From: Streptomyces syringium
GTDB taxonomy: Bacteria > Actinomycetota > Actinomycetes > Streptomycetales > Streptomycetaceae
DNA: 64,000 nucleotides
Direction: 5' to 3'
Assembly (NCBI RefSeq): GCF_017876625.1
Contig: NZ_JAGIOH010000001.1
Location: 2,666,001-2,730,000 of the forward strand
Under the pieces are notes generated by a model. The model did no database searches, was not told where the DNA came from, and worked only from the letters and a program-made list of their open reading frames with translations. The first letter of the stretch is position 1; the number at the start of each line of letters is the position of its first letter. A program made the translations under genes and the position numbers. Of the stretch, positions 52,899 through 63,575 are shown piece after piece.

Positions 52899-53303
52899 GT
52901 GAACAAGATTCCACGCGGCACGCTTCAGGAGCAGACCTTTTACGAGCAGGTCGGCGGCGAGGAGACCTTCCGGCGCCTGGTCCGCCGCTTCTACCAGGGC
53001 GTCGCGGAGGACCCGCTGCTGCGGCCGATGTACCCGGAGGAGGACCTCGGCCCGGCCGAGGAGCGCCTGGTGCTGTTCCTCATCCAGTACTGGGGCGGCC
53101 CCCGTACCTACAGCGACAACCGCGGCCACCCGCGACTGCGGATGCGGCACGCACCCTTCGCCGTGGACCGGGCCGCGCACGACGCGTGGCTGCGGCACAT
53201 GCGGGACGCGGTGGACGAGCTGGGGCTCTCCCCCGCCCACACCGAGCAGCTGTGGAACTACCTGACCTACGCCGCCGCGTCGATGGTCAACACCGAGGGC
53301 TGA
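52899..53303 (+). CDS. glbO: Group II truncated haemoglobin
   Basis: A 134-residue 2-on-2 globin of the trHbO type. Signatures: FYEQVGGEETFRRLVRRFY at the start, PMYPEEDL, the QYWGGP turn, the proximal haem histidine His84 in RMRHAPFAV, and the group II Trp in HDAWLRHM. Such proteins bind O2/NO and protect against oxidative or nitrosative stress in the cytoplasm. GTG start with a modest GGGAG. The gene is single and convergent with the gene at 53344. Confidence 0.9.
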   Translation: MNKIPRGTLQEQTFYEQVGGEETFRRLVRRFYQGVAEDPLLRPMYPEEDLGPAEERLVLFLIQYWGGPRTYSDNRGHPRLRMRHAPFAVDRAAHDAWLRHMRDAVDELGLSPAHTEQLWNYLTYAAASMVNTEG

Positions 53304-53343
53304 GCGGTCGGCACCGGGGGCTGAGCGCGCCCGGCGCCACCGG

Positions 53344-54144
53344 TCAGGCCGGAGTGACGGTGAGGCCGGGGAGGCCTCCCGTACGGACGGCTATCGAGCC
53401 GTAGGGGGTGCGCAGCCGCAGCCAGCCGCCCGCGGCGAAGAGGGCCAGCGGCTCGGGGGCGAGGACCGTCGCCACAGCCGCACGGGGCGTGCCGGCCGTC
53501 CCGTTCGCGGCTTCGGCGGCCCCGGACCGGGTGCGGGGCACGGCCGCGGTCCGCGGGGGCCGCAGGAATCCCAGCGACTGCGCGGCGTGGACCGCGCGCA
53601 GCGGCAGCCGGGTGTCGCCGAGGGTGCGGGACCAGATCTCCCGGCCGATGCGGTCACGCTCGGCCCGGGTCCGGTGCTGCTCGGGGAGCGCCTCGTCCCG
53701 GGCGCGGAACTCCGCGACCGCGGCGGCGACCGCGTCCCGCACGGCCGCCACGTCGGGGAGGCCGGCCACCCGCTGCCAGCCGCCGCGCGGCGGCAGCAGG
53801 CCGGCCCACGGCGGACCGGTGACGGACTCGGGCACGGTGATCTCCGGGCCGTCGGCCCGGGCGGCGCGGCCGGCCCCGGCCGCATCGAGGGCGTCGGCCA
53901 GCTGCCCGGCCGACACGGTGACGTCCAGCGCGGCGTCATCCGTCAGCCGGGCGGTGCGGATCGCGAGCACCTCGAACGACGGCGGCCGGCCGAAGACGCC
54001 GAGCACCCCGCCGCCCGCCTGCAGACGGACGGCGGCGGCACGGTCGTAGTGGATCAGCCGGGCCAGGAAGGCGGCCAGGTCGGCCGCCTCTCCGGCATCG
54101 GCGAAGCGCAGCCGCTGACCGTGCGGGTGCCGGTGCGCCGTCAT
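53344..54144 (-). CDS. Conserved actinobacterial protein, unknown function
   Basis: A 266-residue soluble protein I do not recognise beyond being a typical Streptomyces conserved hypothetical. It is Ala/Arg-rich, with a possible helical RTRAERDRIGREIW segment in the centre and beta-like strands at the end (GWLRLRTPYGSIAVRTG). No catalytic or metal motif, signal or membrane segment is evident. Its ATG overlaps the stop of the upstream thioesterase (ATGA), so it belongs to the ettA-thioesterase transcript. Confidence 0.7.
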   Translation of the reverse strand: MTAHRHPHGQRLRFADAGEAADLAAFLARLIHYDRAAAVRLQAGGGVLGVFGRPPSFEVLAIRTARLTDDAALDVTVSAGQLADALDAAGAGRAARADGPEITVPESVTGPPWAGLLPPRGGWQRVAGLPDVAAVRDAVAAAVAEFRARDEALPEQHRTRAERDRIGREIWSRTLGDTRLPLRAVHAAQSLGFLRPPRTAAVPRTRSGAAEAANGTAGTPRAAVATVLAPEPLALFAAGGWLRLRTPYGSIAVRTGGLPGLTVTPA

Positions 54145-54614
54145 ACGCCGACGGCCTCCTTCGCGGGGGTGTCCCGCTGCCCGCCCGCATCAGCGGCCGC
54201 CGGCCCGGCGTCGTCCCGGAACTCCTCCAGGAACATCTTCTCCTCGGCGGTGATCCGCCGCGGCCTGCCCCGGTCGAAGTCGAAGGGGACGACGACCGTG
54301 GAGGCCCGTACGTACACCTGGTCGGCGTCCTTGACCTCGTAGGCGACGGTCAGGGAGGCGGCGCCCACCTTGGTCACCCACGTCTCGATGGTCACCGGCT
54401 CATGCCGGTGGACCAGGGGCCGCAGATAGTCGATCTCGTGCCGGGCCACGACGGACCCGCCCTGGAAGGACTCGCTGCCCTCCCCCGGCGCCAGCCGGAA
54501 CATGAAGTCGATGCGCGCCTCTTCGAGATAGCGCACGAAGACCGCGTTGTTCACGTGGCCGAACGCGTCCATGTCCGACCAGCGCAGGGGGCAGGAGTAC
54601 AGGTGGCGCGCCAC
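54141..54614 (-). CDS. 4HBT-type acyl-CoA thioesterase
   Basis: A 157-residue hot-dog-fold thioesterase that hydrolyses acyl-CoA in the cytoplasm. The active-site loop is WSDMDAFGHVNNAVFVRYLEE, with the catalytic Asp and the HVNN turn, followed by the long central-helix region and the strand VVARHEIDYLRPL. The GTG at 54614 begins 2 bases after the ettA stop. It is preferred over longer forms, which would run back through the end of ettA. The C-terminal ~30 residues are a disordered Ala/Gly tail. Confidence 0.83.
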   Translation of the reverse strand: MARHLYSCPLRWSDMDAFGHVNNAVFVRYLEEARIDFMFRLAPGEGSESFQGGSVVARHEIDYLRPLVHRHEPVTIETWVTKVGAASLTVAYEVKDADQVYVRASTVVVPFDFDRGRPRRITAEEKMFLEEFRDDAGPAAADAGGQRDTPAKEAVGV

Positions 54615-54616
54615 GG

Positions 54617-56281
<1,665 letters not shown>

Positions 56282-56434
56282 GAGAAACCGTCCGGCAATC
56301 GATGAGTGGGCAGATACACACCATCTTGCCGCACCGGGCGCCCTGGGCGGAAACGGGTTGCGGGCGCGGCCCCGGCACGGCGGGGCCCGCCGGGACCGCG
56401 GACCCGCTCACGCCCGGCCCTGCCCCGGGCCGTG

Positions 56435-56454
56435 GCCCCGGCTCCCGCCGGGGC
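56435..56454 (-). terminator. Hairpin terminator after the thioester-domain gene
   Basis: GCCCCGGC-TCCC-GCCGGGGC, an 8-bp perfect stem, starts 13 bases past the stop on the minus strand. Further GC-rich hairpins fill 56365-56434 before the ettA promoter region. Confidence 0.6.
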
Positions 56455-56466
56455 TCTCGCCGCGCG

Positions 56467-57912
56467 TCACTGACCCGTCGGCCTGTTCCTGCGGAGGAGG
56501 TAGACCGCGCCGCTGCCGGCCACGATCAGGGCGATCGCCACGCCCGCGATCTTCGGGGTGGCGGTGCTGCCGCCGGTGCTCGCCAGGTCCCCCGTGGTGG
56601 TGCCGTGGCCGGCGGAGCCGTGGGAGCCGCCGGTGGTGCCTGCCGGGGTCCTGCTCGGGCGGGGGGAGGGAGCGGCGGCGCCCGGGGCACCGTGGGTGCC
56701 GATGCGGGAGACCTGGGTGTTCTGCGCGGTCTCGCAGTCCATGATCCCGGCGAAGGTCCTGGAGAAGCCGTTCGTCCCCTTGATCGTGAACTTGTAGGCC
56801 TGGTCCTCGGCCACCTTCACGAGCGTGGTCCCGGAGCCGCCGGGCTTGACGGTGTGCTTCCTGCCCTCGAGCTCGAAGGTGAACGCCTGGTCGCCCTTGT
56901 TGACCGCGGTGATCTCCACGCCGCCCTTGGCGCAGCTCTTCCTGGCCGACAGTGCGGGTATGGCGCCCTTCTCCGCCCAGTTCGCGGTGGCGGTGGCGGA
57001 GACGGTGCTCTCGCTGGAACCGGCCAGGATCTGTGTCTGGGTCTTGGTGTGGTCTCCGATGAAGGCGCGGCCGACCGGGACCTTGGTGGCGGCCGTGGCC
57101 TTGAGGGAGATGGTGCCGTCGGCCGCGCCGGAGGGCACGTCGAAGAAGAGCCGGCCGCCGTTGCGGGTGGTGGTGACGGGCTTCCCGTCCTTGTCCACGA
57201 TCTTCACGCCCTTGCCCGCGGCGTCACCGGCGAGCGCCACGGAGACGCTGCCCGCGTTGGTGCGGACGGTGACGGGACCGAGCTGCTGCCCGGACTTCCC
57301 GGAGACGGCCGGCGGGGAGAGCGTGAGGGACGCCTTGGGCTCCTCGACGTCCTCGGCGCTCTTGTGGAGGTAGTCGGCGAGCTTCTGGGCCGCGGGGTTC
57401 TTGGCGTCGACCTTGATGTGGTCCGAGTAGCGCCAGATCGCGACCTGGGTGCCCGCCGCGGCGGTGTTCGCGTCGAGGGGGCCGGATCCGGCGTCCTTGG
57501 CGAGCGCGGCCAGGTCGTTCACCTGGGGGTAGGAGTGCTGGAGGATCCAGCGGATCCTGCCCGCGTCCTTGTTGCCGTGCAGGGACGACTCGCTCCAGCC
57601 GGTCTCCTTGTACCTCGCGCCCTCCACCGTGTTGGTGCGGATGTCGACGCAGTACGTCTGCAGTGTGCCGCCGCCGTCGACCTTCATCTCGAACAGGCCG
57701 GCCTGGACGCTCCCGGTCTTGCGCGCGTCGCGCACGACGGCTTCGGAGCCGGCCGTGATCCGGCCGAGCGAGGCGCTGACGCCGCCCGCGTGCTGTGGCG
57801 CCTCGTCCGCCGCGGCGGGGATCGCGGCGGCTATCGCACCCGTCACCACCAGGGTGGAGGCCAGGGCCACCGCGGTAAGGCGGGCAGCTCCGCGCCTCGT
57901 TACAGAAATCAT
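56467..57912 (-). CDS. Sortase-anchored thioester-domain surface protein
   Basis: A 481-residue secreted protein: Sec signal (MISVTRRGAARLTAVALAS... to AAAD, ~1-38), an N-terminal thioester domain (~45-190) with Cys88 in TYCVDIRT and Gln156 in GTQVAIWRY as the expected Cys-Gln isopeptide-like thioester pair, then Ig-like beta domains. It ends with a sorting signal: LASTG (443-447), a hydrophobic helix and RRNRPTGQ. LAxTG is the motif of Streptomyces class E sortases, which fix chaplins and other proteins to the wall. Thioester domains of Gram-positive adhesins bond covalently to host or matrix amines; the target here is unknown. ATG at 57912 with AAAGGAAA upstream. Confidence 0.85.
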   Translation of the reverse strand: MISVTRRGAARLTAVALASTLVVTGAIAAAIPAAADEAPQHAGGVSASLGRITAGSEAVVRDARKTGSVQAGLFEMKVDGGGTLQTYCVDIRTNTVEGARYKETGWSESSLHGNKDAGRIRWILQHSYPQVNDLAALAKDAGSGPLDANTAAAGTQVAIWRYSDHIKVDAKNPAAQKLADYLHKSAEDVEEPKASLTLSPPAVSGKSGQQLGPVTVRTNAGSVSVALAGDAAGKGVKIVDKDGKPVTTTRNGGRLFFDVPSGAADGTISLKATAATKVPVGRAFIGDHTKTQTQILAGSSESTVSATATANWAEKGAIPALSARKSCAKGGVEITAVNKGDQAFTFELEGRKHTVKPGGSGTTLVKVAEDQAYKFTIKGTNGFSRTFAGIMDCETAQNTQVSRIGTHGAPGAAAPSPRPSRTPAGTTGGSHGSAGHGTTTGDLASTGGSTATPKIAGVAIALIVAGSGAVYLLRRNRPTGQ

Positions 57913-58098
57913 CGATTTCCTTTCAGGCAAGCGTGGATCGACCCCGATCGGTGCGGCTCGCCGGCGAACTCAAAACTCAGAAGCCCTTGTTGATACGAAC
58001 GGGATCCTAAGGAGCGGCCGCGGCCCGATGCCCACCCATGCGTGCGCTCAACCGATCCGAATCGGAATCGTTACCGGGAAGGCGCATTCATCCTGGCA

Positions 58099-58108
58099 TT
58101 ATCGATAA
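58099..58108. promoter_or_regulatory. TTATCGATAA palindrome between ssbB and the surface-protein gene
   Basis: A perfect 10-bp AT-rich palindrome lies 24 bases below the ssbB stop. Nearby, CCGAT-CCGA-ATCGG is an inverted repeat at about 58052-58065. Both lie in the promoter region of the surface-protein gene and may bind a regulator. Confidence 0.35.
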
Positions 58109-58131
58109 ATCACCGGGACAAACCCCTCATT

Positions 58132-58626
58132 TCACAAGGCAGTCGCCGCTCCCGCGGGCTCCCGGGCGGGCTCTCCCGCAGGCTCTCGTGCGGCGGGCGC
58201 TTCTCCGGCGCCGACCGGGCTCACCACCCCGGTCATCCGCACGGGTTCGAGCGGCAGCGGCCGGGCGGGCGATACCCGCCGGAAGGCCGATGTGCCGCGC
58301 GCGAGGTCGTGCCCGATCGACGTGGCGTCAATGTCCGCCGACAGCCACCGTTTCCCCTCGCGCTCCTGCTCCTGGATTCTCAACCGCCCCTGCACGATGA
58401 GGGGTTCGCCGATGGTCACCGAGGCGACCACATTCGCGGCCAGGGCCCGCCATGCCCACACGGTGTAAAAGCTCGTGTACGCGTCGGTCCATTCCTCGCG
58501 CCCCCGGTCCCAACGGCGCACCGTGGCCGCGAGCCGGAACCGCGACACCGCCGCCCCGTTCGCCGACTCCCTGAAGTCCGGTTGTGTCGCGACGTTCCCC
58601 ACGACCGTCACCAGCGTCTCGTTCAT
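58132..58626 (-). CDS. ssbB: Single-stranded DNA-binding protein SsbB
   Basis: A 164-residue OB-fold SSB: ETLVTVVGNVATQPDFRE at the start, then RFRLAATVRRWDR, the FYTVWAWRALAANV helix and LIVQGRLRIQEQ. The C-terminus is a Pro/Ala/Glu tail ending AATAL, without the acidic DDDIPF-type tip that general SSBs use to recruit partners. This matches the Streptomyces paralogue SsbB, which is tied to chromosome segregation during sporulation and not to bulk replication. Its position beside the dynamin operon, also a sporulation-septation locus, is consistent. Confidence 0.85.
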   Translation of the reverse strand: MNETLVTVVGNVATQPDFRESANGAAVSRFRLAATVRRWDRGREEWTDAYTSFYTVWAWRALAANVVASVTIGEPLIVQGRLRIQEQEREGKRWLSADIDATSIGHDLARGTSAFRRVSPARPLPLEPVRMTGVVSPVGAGEAPAAREPAGEPAREPAGAATAL

Positions 58627-58745
58627 ACCGACCGCCCCCCGAATGGTTCGACTGCCCCGTCCTTACCGGTGACCTCATGCTGCCCCGAATCGGCGGGGCC
58701 CGCCGGGGCCTGTGGACGACCGGCCCATTGGGGAAAAAGCCGTCC

Positions 58746-58776
58746 CCCACAGGGGTGACGCCCCACAGGGGTGACG
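58746..58776. repeat. 15-bp direct repeat between dynB and ssbB
   Basis: CCCACAGGGGTGACG occurs twice with a 16-base period, 120-150 bases upstream of ssbB and just below the dynB stop. It is a candidate regulator site for ssbB. Confidence 0.55.
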
Positions 58777-58801
58777 GGCGGGGGCGTGACCCCCGCCCCG
58801 C

Positions 58802-61009
58802 CTACGTCTGTGCCTCTCCCGCCACGATCACGAACTGCGTCCGCACCTCCCGGTACCGCAGCAGCTCGGCGACCACCGGTTCCAGCACCCGCGCCCGACC
58901 GCAGCCCGCGGCGGCGCCCCGCAGTCGGCGTTCCGTCTCCGCCCCGTGCCCGCGGGCCGGGCCGCGGGCCGCCAGCCGGCAGCCCCACGCGAGGATCGGG
59001 CCGCCCACGCCGCCGGCGGTGATCAGCAGCCCCGGCGCCCACCACTCCCCGCCGAAGACTCCCGTGACCGCCCCCGTCAGCCACGCCATGCCCGCCAGTT
59101 GCACGACCAGCAGCGCGACCTGCACGACCGCCACCACCGCCCACCACCGGGGCCGCGGTGGCCGGGTCGCGGTGGCCGCCGCCGATGCCGCCTCGTCCAG
59201 CGCCTGGGCCACCTGCTCGGTCCCGCGCCCCGCCGCCTCGCGCACGGCCTGCGCCCAGGGGCCGGGCAGCCCGACGGAGGCCTCGTACGCGAGGGTGCGC
59301 ACCGCCTGCTCGACGAGCGGCCGGGAGGCCGTGCGGCGGGACGAGGCGGGGATGCCGGGGACGCCGGAAGTGCCTGCCGGGGCACCGCCCGGGACACCGG
59401 TCGCGGACTCTTCGGCCCCGGCGCGCCGCGTGCGGCCTGCGGCAGCTCCCGGGACGAGACCCGCATCAGCACGCGAAGCAGGACTCGCATCGGCGCCCGC
59501 ACCAGAATCCGGGCCGGGGAACGAAACGGAACGTGAAGCGGAACCTGACACGGAGTCAGGGAGCCGACCGGCACCCGAGGCCGGCCCAGCGACCGGAGCC
59601 TTACCTTCCGCCCCGGCGGCGGCGCCTCGCCGCCCCGCGCCGGCCGCTTTCGCCACGGCCTCGGCCCGCGCGGCGCGCGGCACCCGGCCGCCACCGCTCC
59701 CCGCGCCGGCCGCCCCGGTCACGCCGGTCAGGCCCGTCTCCGCGCCCCGTCCGGCGCCGCCCTTGGCCGCCGGCCGCTTGCGCTCGTACCAGCGTCGCAC
59801 CGGCGCCCACGCCGTCCCGCACGCGCGCTCCGCGTCCCGCAGCCAGGCCCGCTCCGCCGCCAGCCCGGCCGCCTGGGCGCCCACCGCCTCCGCCAGCCGG
59901 TCCTCGAACTCCTGCCGCGCCCGTTCCGTGAGCCCCGGCCGCCCCTCGGCCATGTACGCGGGGCGCAGCCGCGCCGACGCGCCGTCCACGTCGGCGGCCA
60001 GACGCAGCTCCGCCGCGCTGCGCTCCGCCGTGAACTGTCCCAGCAACTGCCGCAGTTCGCCGACGCCCTCCCCCGTCAGGGCCGAGAGGGCGAGCACCAC
60101 CGCCCCCGGCTCACCGTGCTCGCCGAGCGCGAGGCCGTCCTCGTCCAGCAGCCGCCGCAGATCGTCCAGCACCTGGTCGGCGGCGTCGCCGGACAGCCGG
60201 TCCACCTGGTTGAGCACGACGAAGGTGACCTCGGCATAGCCCGCCAGCGGCCGCAGATAGCGCTCGTGCAGCACCGCGTCCGCGTACTTCTCCGGGTCCA
60301 CCACCCAGATCACCGCGTCCACCAGCCCCAGCAACCGGTCCACCTGTTCCCGGTGGCCGGGCGCCGCCGAGTCGTGGTCGGGCAGGTCGAGCAGGACGAG
60401 CCCGCTCAGCCCCCGGTCGTACGGGCGGGACGGCAGCCGACGCGCCTTCGCGGGGATGCCGAGCCGGTCGAGCAGGCCGTCCGCGCGGTCCGTCCAGGTG
60501 CAGGCGACCGGTGCGGCGGTGGTCGGCCGACGCACCCCGGCCTCCGAGAGCGGCGCCCGGGCGAGCGTGTTGAACAGCGTCGATTTGCCGCTGCCGGTCG
60601 CCCCGGCGAGCGCCACCACCGTCAGGTCGAGCGAGTGCCGCTGCCGCGCCTCGGCCTCCTCCAGCACCCGCCCGGCCTCGGCCAGCGTCCGCCGGTCCAG
60701 CCGCGCCCGCGACAGCCCGACCAGCTCCCGCAGCGCGTCCAGGCGGGGCCGCAGGGCGTTGCCGGTCGGCGTCGCGACCCGGGGCGGGGGCGCGACCGGG
60801 GGCCGGGCGGCCGGCCGGTCGTGCTCCCGCCCGGGGGTGCCGTCGCGGCCGCCCCGCCGGGAGCGTTCCGGCTGCGCACGGCGTGCGATCAGCCCGTCGT
60901 CCCAGGTTTGGGGCGTGCGGTCGGGAAACTGTCGCTCCGCCCGCTCGTGTCGTCGTCCGGTGCGGCCTTCGGGTTCGTCGCGGCTGTCGGCGGAGTGCAC
61001 GGCCGTCAC
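58802..61009 (-). CDS. dynB: Dynamin-like GTPase DynB (membrane)
   Basis: A 735-residue dynamin-like GTPase. G1 [14 protein letters not shown], switch Thr in RRPTTAAP, G3 DLPDHD and G4 NQVD form a complete G domain (~75-330). A Pro/Ala/Arg-rich low-complexity stretch (~430-570) follows, then two membrane helices at about 624-646 and 655-675. In S. venezuelae the paired DynA/DynB proteins stabilise FtsZ rings at sporulation septa. The GTG overlaps the dynA stop (GTGA) behind GGAAAG, so the pair is translationally coupled. Confidence 0.82.
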   Translation of the reverse strand: MTAVHSADSRDEPEGRTGRRHERAERQFPDRTPQTWDDGLIARRAQPERSRRGGRDGTPGREHDRPAARPPVAPPPRVATPTGNALRPRLDALRELVGLSRARLDRRTLAEAGRVLEEAEARQRHSLDLTVVALAGATGSGKSTLFNTLARAPLSEAGVRRPTTAAPVACTWTDRADGLLDRLGIPAKARRLPSRPYDRGLSGLVLLDLPDHDSAAPGHREQVDRLLGLVDAVIWVVDPEKYADAVLHERYLRPLAGYAEVTFVVLNQVDRLSGDAADQVLDDLRRLLDEDGLALGEHGEPGAVVLALSALTGEGVGELRQLLGQFTAERSAAELRLAADVDGASARLRPAYMAEGRPGLTERARQEFEDRLAEAVGAQAAGLAAERAWLRDAERACGTAWAPVRRWYERKRPAAKGGAGRGAETGLTGVTGAAGAGSGGGRVPRAARAEAVAKAAGAGRRGAAAGAEGKAPVAGPASGAGRLPDSVSGSASRSVSFPGPDSGAGADASPASRADAGLVPGAAAGRTRRAGAEESATGVPGGAPAGTSGVPGIPASSRRTASRPLVEQAVRTLAYEASVGLPGPWAQAVREAAGRGTEQVAQALDEAASAAATATRPPRPRWWAVVAVVQVALLVVQLAGMAWLTGAVTGVFGGEWWAPGLLITAGGVGGPILAWGCRLAARGPARGHGAETERRLRGAAAGCGRARVLEPVVAELLRYREVRTQFVIVAGEAQT

Positions 61010-62664
61010 CTTTCCTTCTGCAGTACGGACAGCGCGGCGATGAGCTCGACCTGGGAGTCGGGGGTCACGTCGAGGGCGTCGAGGGGGGCGGTCCGCCGGT
61101 CCCGCTCGGCGTGGAGCACCTGCTGCAGGCATTCGGCCAGCAACTGCCCGCCCCGGTCGCGCAGTCGCAGCGCGCCCTGCGCCCCGAGCGTCTCGGCGAG
61201 CGTCTCCCCGGCCGTACGGGCACGACGGCCGCCCAGCAGGCCCGCGGCGAGGAGGGCGGCGACGCGCTCGGTGTCGACGGACGCGGCGCGCTCCAGGGCC
61301 CGTACCTCCTCCTCCGCGATCTCCTCCAGGCAGCGCCGCCAGCGGCGGGCGGCCACGCCGATCCGGCCGGCGGCGCCGTCCGGGTCGCGGGGGGTGAGGG
61401 CGGCCGCGGCGGCGGGGTCGGCACCGCAGGCCGTGGCGATGTCCTCGTCGGCGGCGTCGGCCGCGCAGCACAGAAGGGCGGTGAGGGAGCCGGTGAGGGC
61501 GGTGAGCAGTTCGTCCGGGGTGCTGTCGAGCGGCTGGCCGCGCCAGTGGGTGAGGGCGTCGCCCGCGAGTGCTTCGCCGGCGGCGGTCTCCCGCCGTACG
61601 CGCTCGACGGCCCGCCCGTACGCGTCCTCCACCCGCTGGAGCAGTCGCACGGCCGCGGCGTGCTGGACGGCCGAGGCCCCGGCGAGACCGGGCAGCCGTG
61701 ACTGGAGCGACGCGAGCACGCCGCGGACGGTGCGGGCGGTGGCGACGGTGCGGGCCGCGGGGTCCTGGGCCCGCTGGGCGAGCCAGGCGTGCAGCCCCGC
61801 GACGGCGGTGGCGGGCAGCAGTCCGCTGCCCCCGCCGGCGGACTCGGGGAGCTCCGGGATGGTGAAGCGGGGTACGTCCCCGAGCCCGGCGGCCTCCAGC
61901 AGGGCCCCGTACTGCCGGGACACCTCGACGGACACCTGGTGCGGCACCCGGTCCAGCACGGTGACGAGGGTGACGTCGTACTCCTTGGCGGTCCGCAGCA
62001 GGTGCCAGGGCACCGCATCGGCGTACCGGGTGGCGGTGGTGACGAGTACCCAGATGTCGGCGGCGCAGATCAGCTCGGCGGCGAGTTCACGATTGCGGGT
62101 GACGAGGGAGTCGATGTCGGGGGCGTCGAGGAGGGCGAGGCCGCGCGGCAGGGACCGGTCGGTCTCGATCCGCAGGGCGGCGGGTTCGTCGGCCCCGCCA
62201 CCGAGGTCGTCCGCCTCCTCCTGGAGCCCGGCCGGGCCGTCCCCCTCGAACACGCTGAACGCTTCCCGGACCATGGTGTCCTGGGCCGGCACCCACACCC
62301 GGCGCAGCTCCGGCAGGATCCGCGGCCCGGCGAACCAGTGGTGGTCGTCGGGGTGGCAGACGAGAACTGGCGTGCGGGTTGTCGGCCGCAGGACCCCGGC
62401 CTCAGTGACCCGACGGCCCACCAGGGAGTTGACCAGCGTGGACTTGCCGGCCCCGGTGGATCCCCCGACAACGGCGAGCAAGGGCGCTTCGGGGGCGCAC
62501 AGGCGGGGCACGAGGTAGTCGTCGAGCTGCGCCAGGAGTTCGGCACGGTTTCGACGGGCGCGGGCGGCGCCGGGAAGGGGGAGCGGGAAGCGTGCGGCGT
62601 CGACACGGTCACGCAGTGCGGACAGCGCGTCGAGCAGTCGGGGCCGTACGTCCAAGGTCGCCAC
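61006..62664 (-). CDS. dynA: Dynamin-like GTPase DynA
   Basis: A 552-residue dynamin-like GTPase without membrane helices: G1 [15 protein letters not shown], the RPTTRTP switch, G3 DAPDIDS and a weak G4 (LDRVP). The long helical second half has Leu/Arg/Ala heptads. It is the first gene of the dynAB operon. Start choice is uncertain: GTG 62664 begins the conserved [16 protein letters not shown] but has no ribosome site, so the message may be leaderless; ATG 62712 is an alternative. The region upstream is AT-rich (TTCAAAAACACAACAG), fitting a promoter. Confidence 0.8.
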   Translation of the reverse strand: MATLDVRPRLLDALSALRDRVDAARFPLPLPGAARARRNRAELLAQLDDYLVPRLCAPEAPLLAVVGGSTGAGKSTLVNSLVGRRVTEAGVLRPTTRTPVLVCHPDDHHWFAGPRILPELRRVWVPAQDTMVREAFSVFEGDGPAGLQEEADDLGGGADEPAALRIETDRSLPRGLALLDAPDIDSLVTRNRELAAELICAADIWVLVTTATRYADAVPWHLLRTAKEYDVTLVTVLDRVPHQVSVEVSRQYGALLEAAGLGDVPRFTIPELPESAGGGSGLLPATAVAGLHAWLAQRAQDPAARTVATARTVRGVLASLQSRLPGLAGASAVQHAAAVRLLQRVEDAYGRAVERVRRETAAGEALAGDALTHWRGQPLDSTPDELLTALTGSLTALLCCAADAADEDIATACGADPAAAAALTPRDPDGAAGRIGVAARRWRRCLEEIAEEEVRALERAASVDTERVAALLAAGLLGGRRARTAGETLAETLGAQGALRLRDRGGQLLAECLQQVLHAERDRRTAPLDALDVTPDSQVELIAALSVLQKER

Positions 62665-62822
62665 ACGTGCAGAATGCCCAATTCTGTTGTGTTTTTGAAG
62701 CGTATAGCCCATGGCGCGCGAGGCGTGGCGAATGAGGCCCAGGCATAACGAGTACACAACACCCGGCGCGTGAGGCGTCAAAAGCGATGCAAAATTCGCA
62801 CCTGCCTGCGATTATCAGGACC

Positions 62823-62861
62823 GCTTCACCGAACCTCCACATCGTGTCACGGAGGTGAAGC
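62823..62861. promoter_or_regulatory. Inverted repeat between dynA and tRNA-Arg
   Basis: GCTTCACC (62823-62830) and GGTGAAGC (62854-62861) are perfect 8-bp arms around 23 bases, with CCTCC/GGAGG able to form an alternative inner pairing. It lies in the divergent region upstream of both genes. Confidence 0.35.
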
Positions 62862-62960
62862 AACCGGGACGAGGTACGCGGAGCCCTATCCTTGTCCCCG
62901 GCAAGGTCACGGCACCACCGAGCCCGGGGCTTCAGCCGTCCGCGACCGCCGCACACACCG

Positions 62961-63033
62961 GCCCCCGTAGCTCAGTGGATAGAGCAGGCGCCTTCTAAGC
63001 GCTTGGCCGCAGGTTCGAGTCCTGCCGGGGGCG
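62961..63033 (+). tRNA. tRNA-Arg (anticodon UCU)
   Basis: A 73-base cloverleaf: acceptor GCCCCCG/CGGGGGC with discriminator G, D arm GCTC...GAGC, anticodon stem GGCGC/GCGCT with loop CTTCTAA (anticodon TCT, reading AGA), variable loop TGGCC, and T arm GCAGG-TTCGAGT-CCTGC. CCA is not encoded. AGA is a rare arginine codon in high-GC actinobacteria. Confidence 0.95.
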
Positions 63034-63051
63034 CTCTTCCCGTACTGGCCC

Positions 63052-63077
63052 AGCCCTCCGTCCTGGAGGGCTTTTTC
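63052..63077 (+). terminator. Intrinsic terminator after tRNA-Arg
   Basis: AGCCCTCC-GTCCT-GGAGGGCT is followed by a run of T, a classical hairpin plus U-tract, 19 bases after the tRNA. Confidence 0.88.
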
Positions 63078-63364
63078 GCAGGTCAGGGGCACTTTAGCGA
63101 GAACGGCGTAGTGGCGGCGTAAGCGCCGGGAAGGCCTGTGACGGCCGTGGCCCATGGGGTGGCGCACGGCCCGCACGCCGGTCGATTCGCGCGACTCATT
63201 CCGCCGGTTCCGCCGCTTCCGCTACCTGCGCCGCTTCCGCCGACCGTCGGCGGCTCCATCGGGGCTCGAGCGGTCTCCCATGGCCGCGCGCACATGATGG
63301 GGCCCGAGGCGCCGGACGGGCCCGCGGTTCCGCGGGGCCCGCCGAGTGAGGGGTGGGGGCAGCG
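63078..63364. other. Non-coding stretch before the epsilon-subunit gene
   Basis: No gene is supported. It contains purine/pyrimidine-biased CCGCCGCTTCCG-type repeats at about 63200-63245 and must hold the promoter of the small gene at 63365. Confidence 0.35.
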
Positions 63365-63568
63365 ATGAGCAGTGATTACCTCGTCCGTGTCGAGCGGGGC
63401 CGGGCGAGCGAGGAGGAGGTCGCCGCTCTCACAGCGGTGCTGCTGGCCCGCGCCGCCGCCGGGAGCGGCGGGCGGGGCCGGGGCGGCGGGCAGCACGCCT
63501 CCTCGGCGCGGTGGCGGCGGCTGGAGCGTACGCAGGGCTTCCGCGCCCCGCACAGCTGGCAGCGTTGA
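63365..63568 (+). CDS. Acyl-CoA carboxylase epsilon subunit-like protein
   Basis: A 67-residue protein with the two-part signature of actinobacterial acyl-CoA carboxylase epsilon subunits: an N-terminal RVERGRASEEEVAALTAVLL helix and a C-terminal W-R-R-L...F..PHSWQR end, joined by a Gly-rich linker. These small subunits join the biotin-carrying alpha and carboxyltransferase beta chains. Normally the gene abuts the beta-subunit gene; here its neighbours are a tRNA and an unrelated convergent gene, so it is an orphan. ATG start behind GAGGGG. Confidence 0.7.
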   Translation: MSSDYLVRVERGRASEEEVAALTAVLLARAAAGSGGRGRGGGQHASSARWRRLERTQGFRAPHSWQR

Positions 63569-63575
63569 AGGCAGC

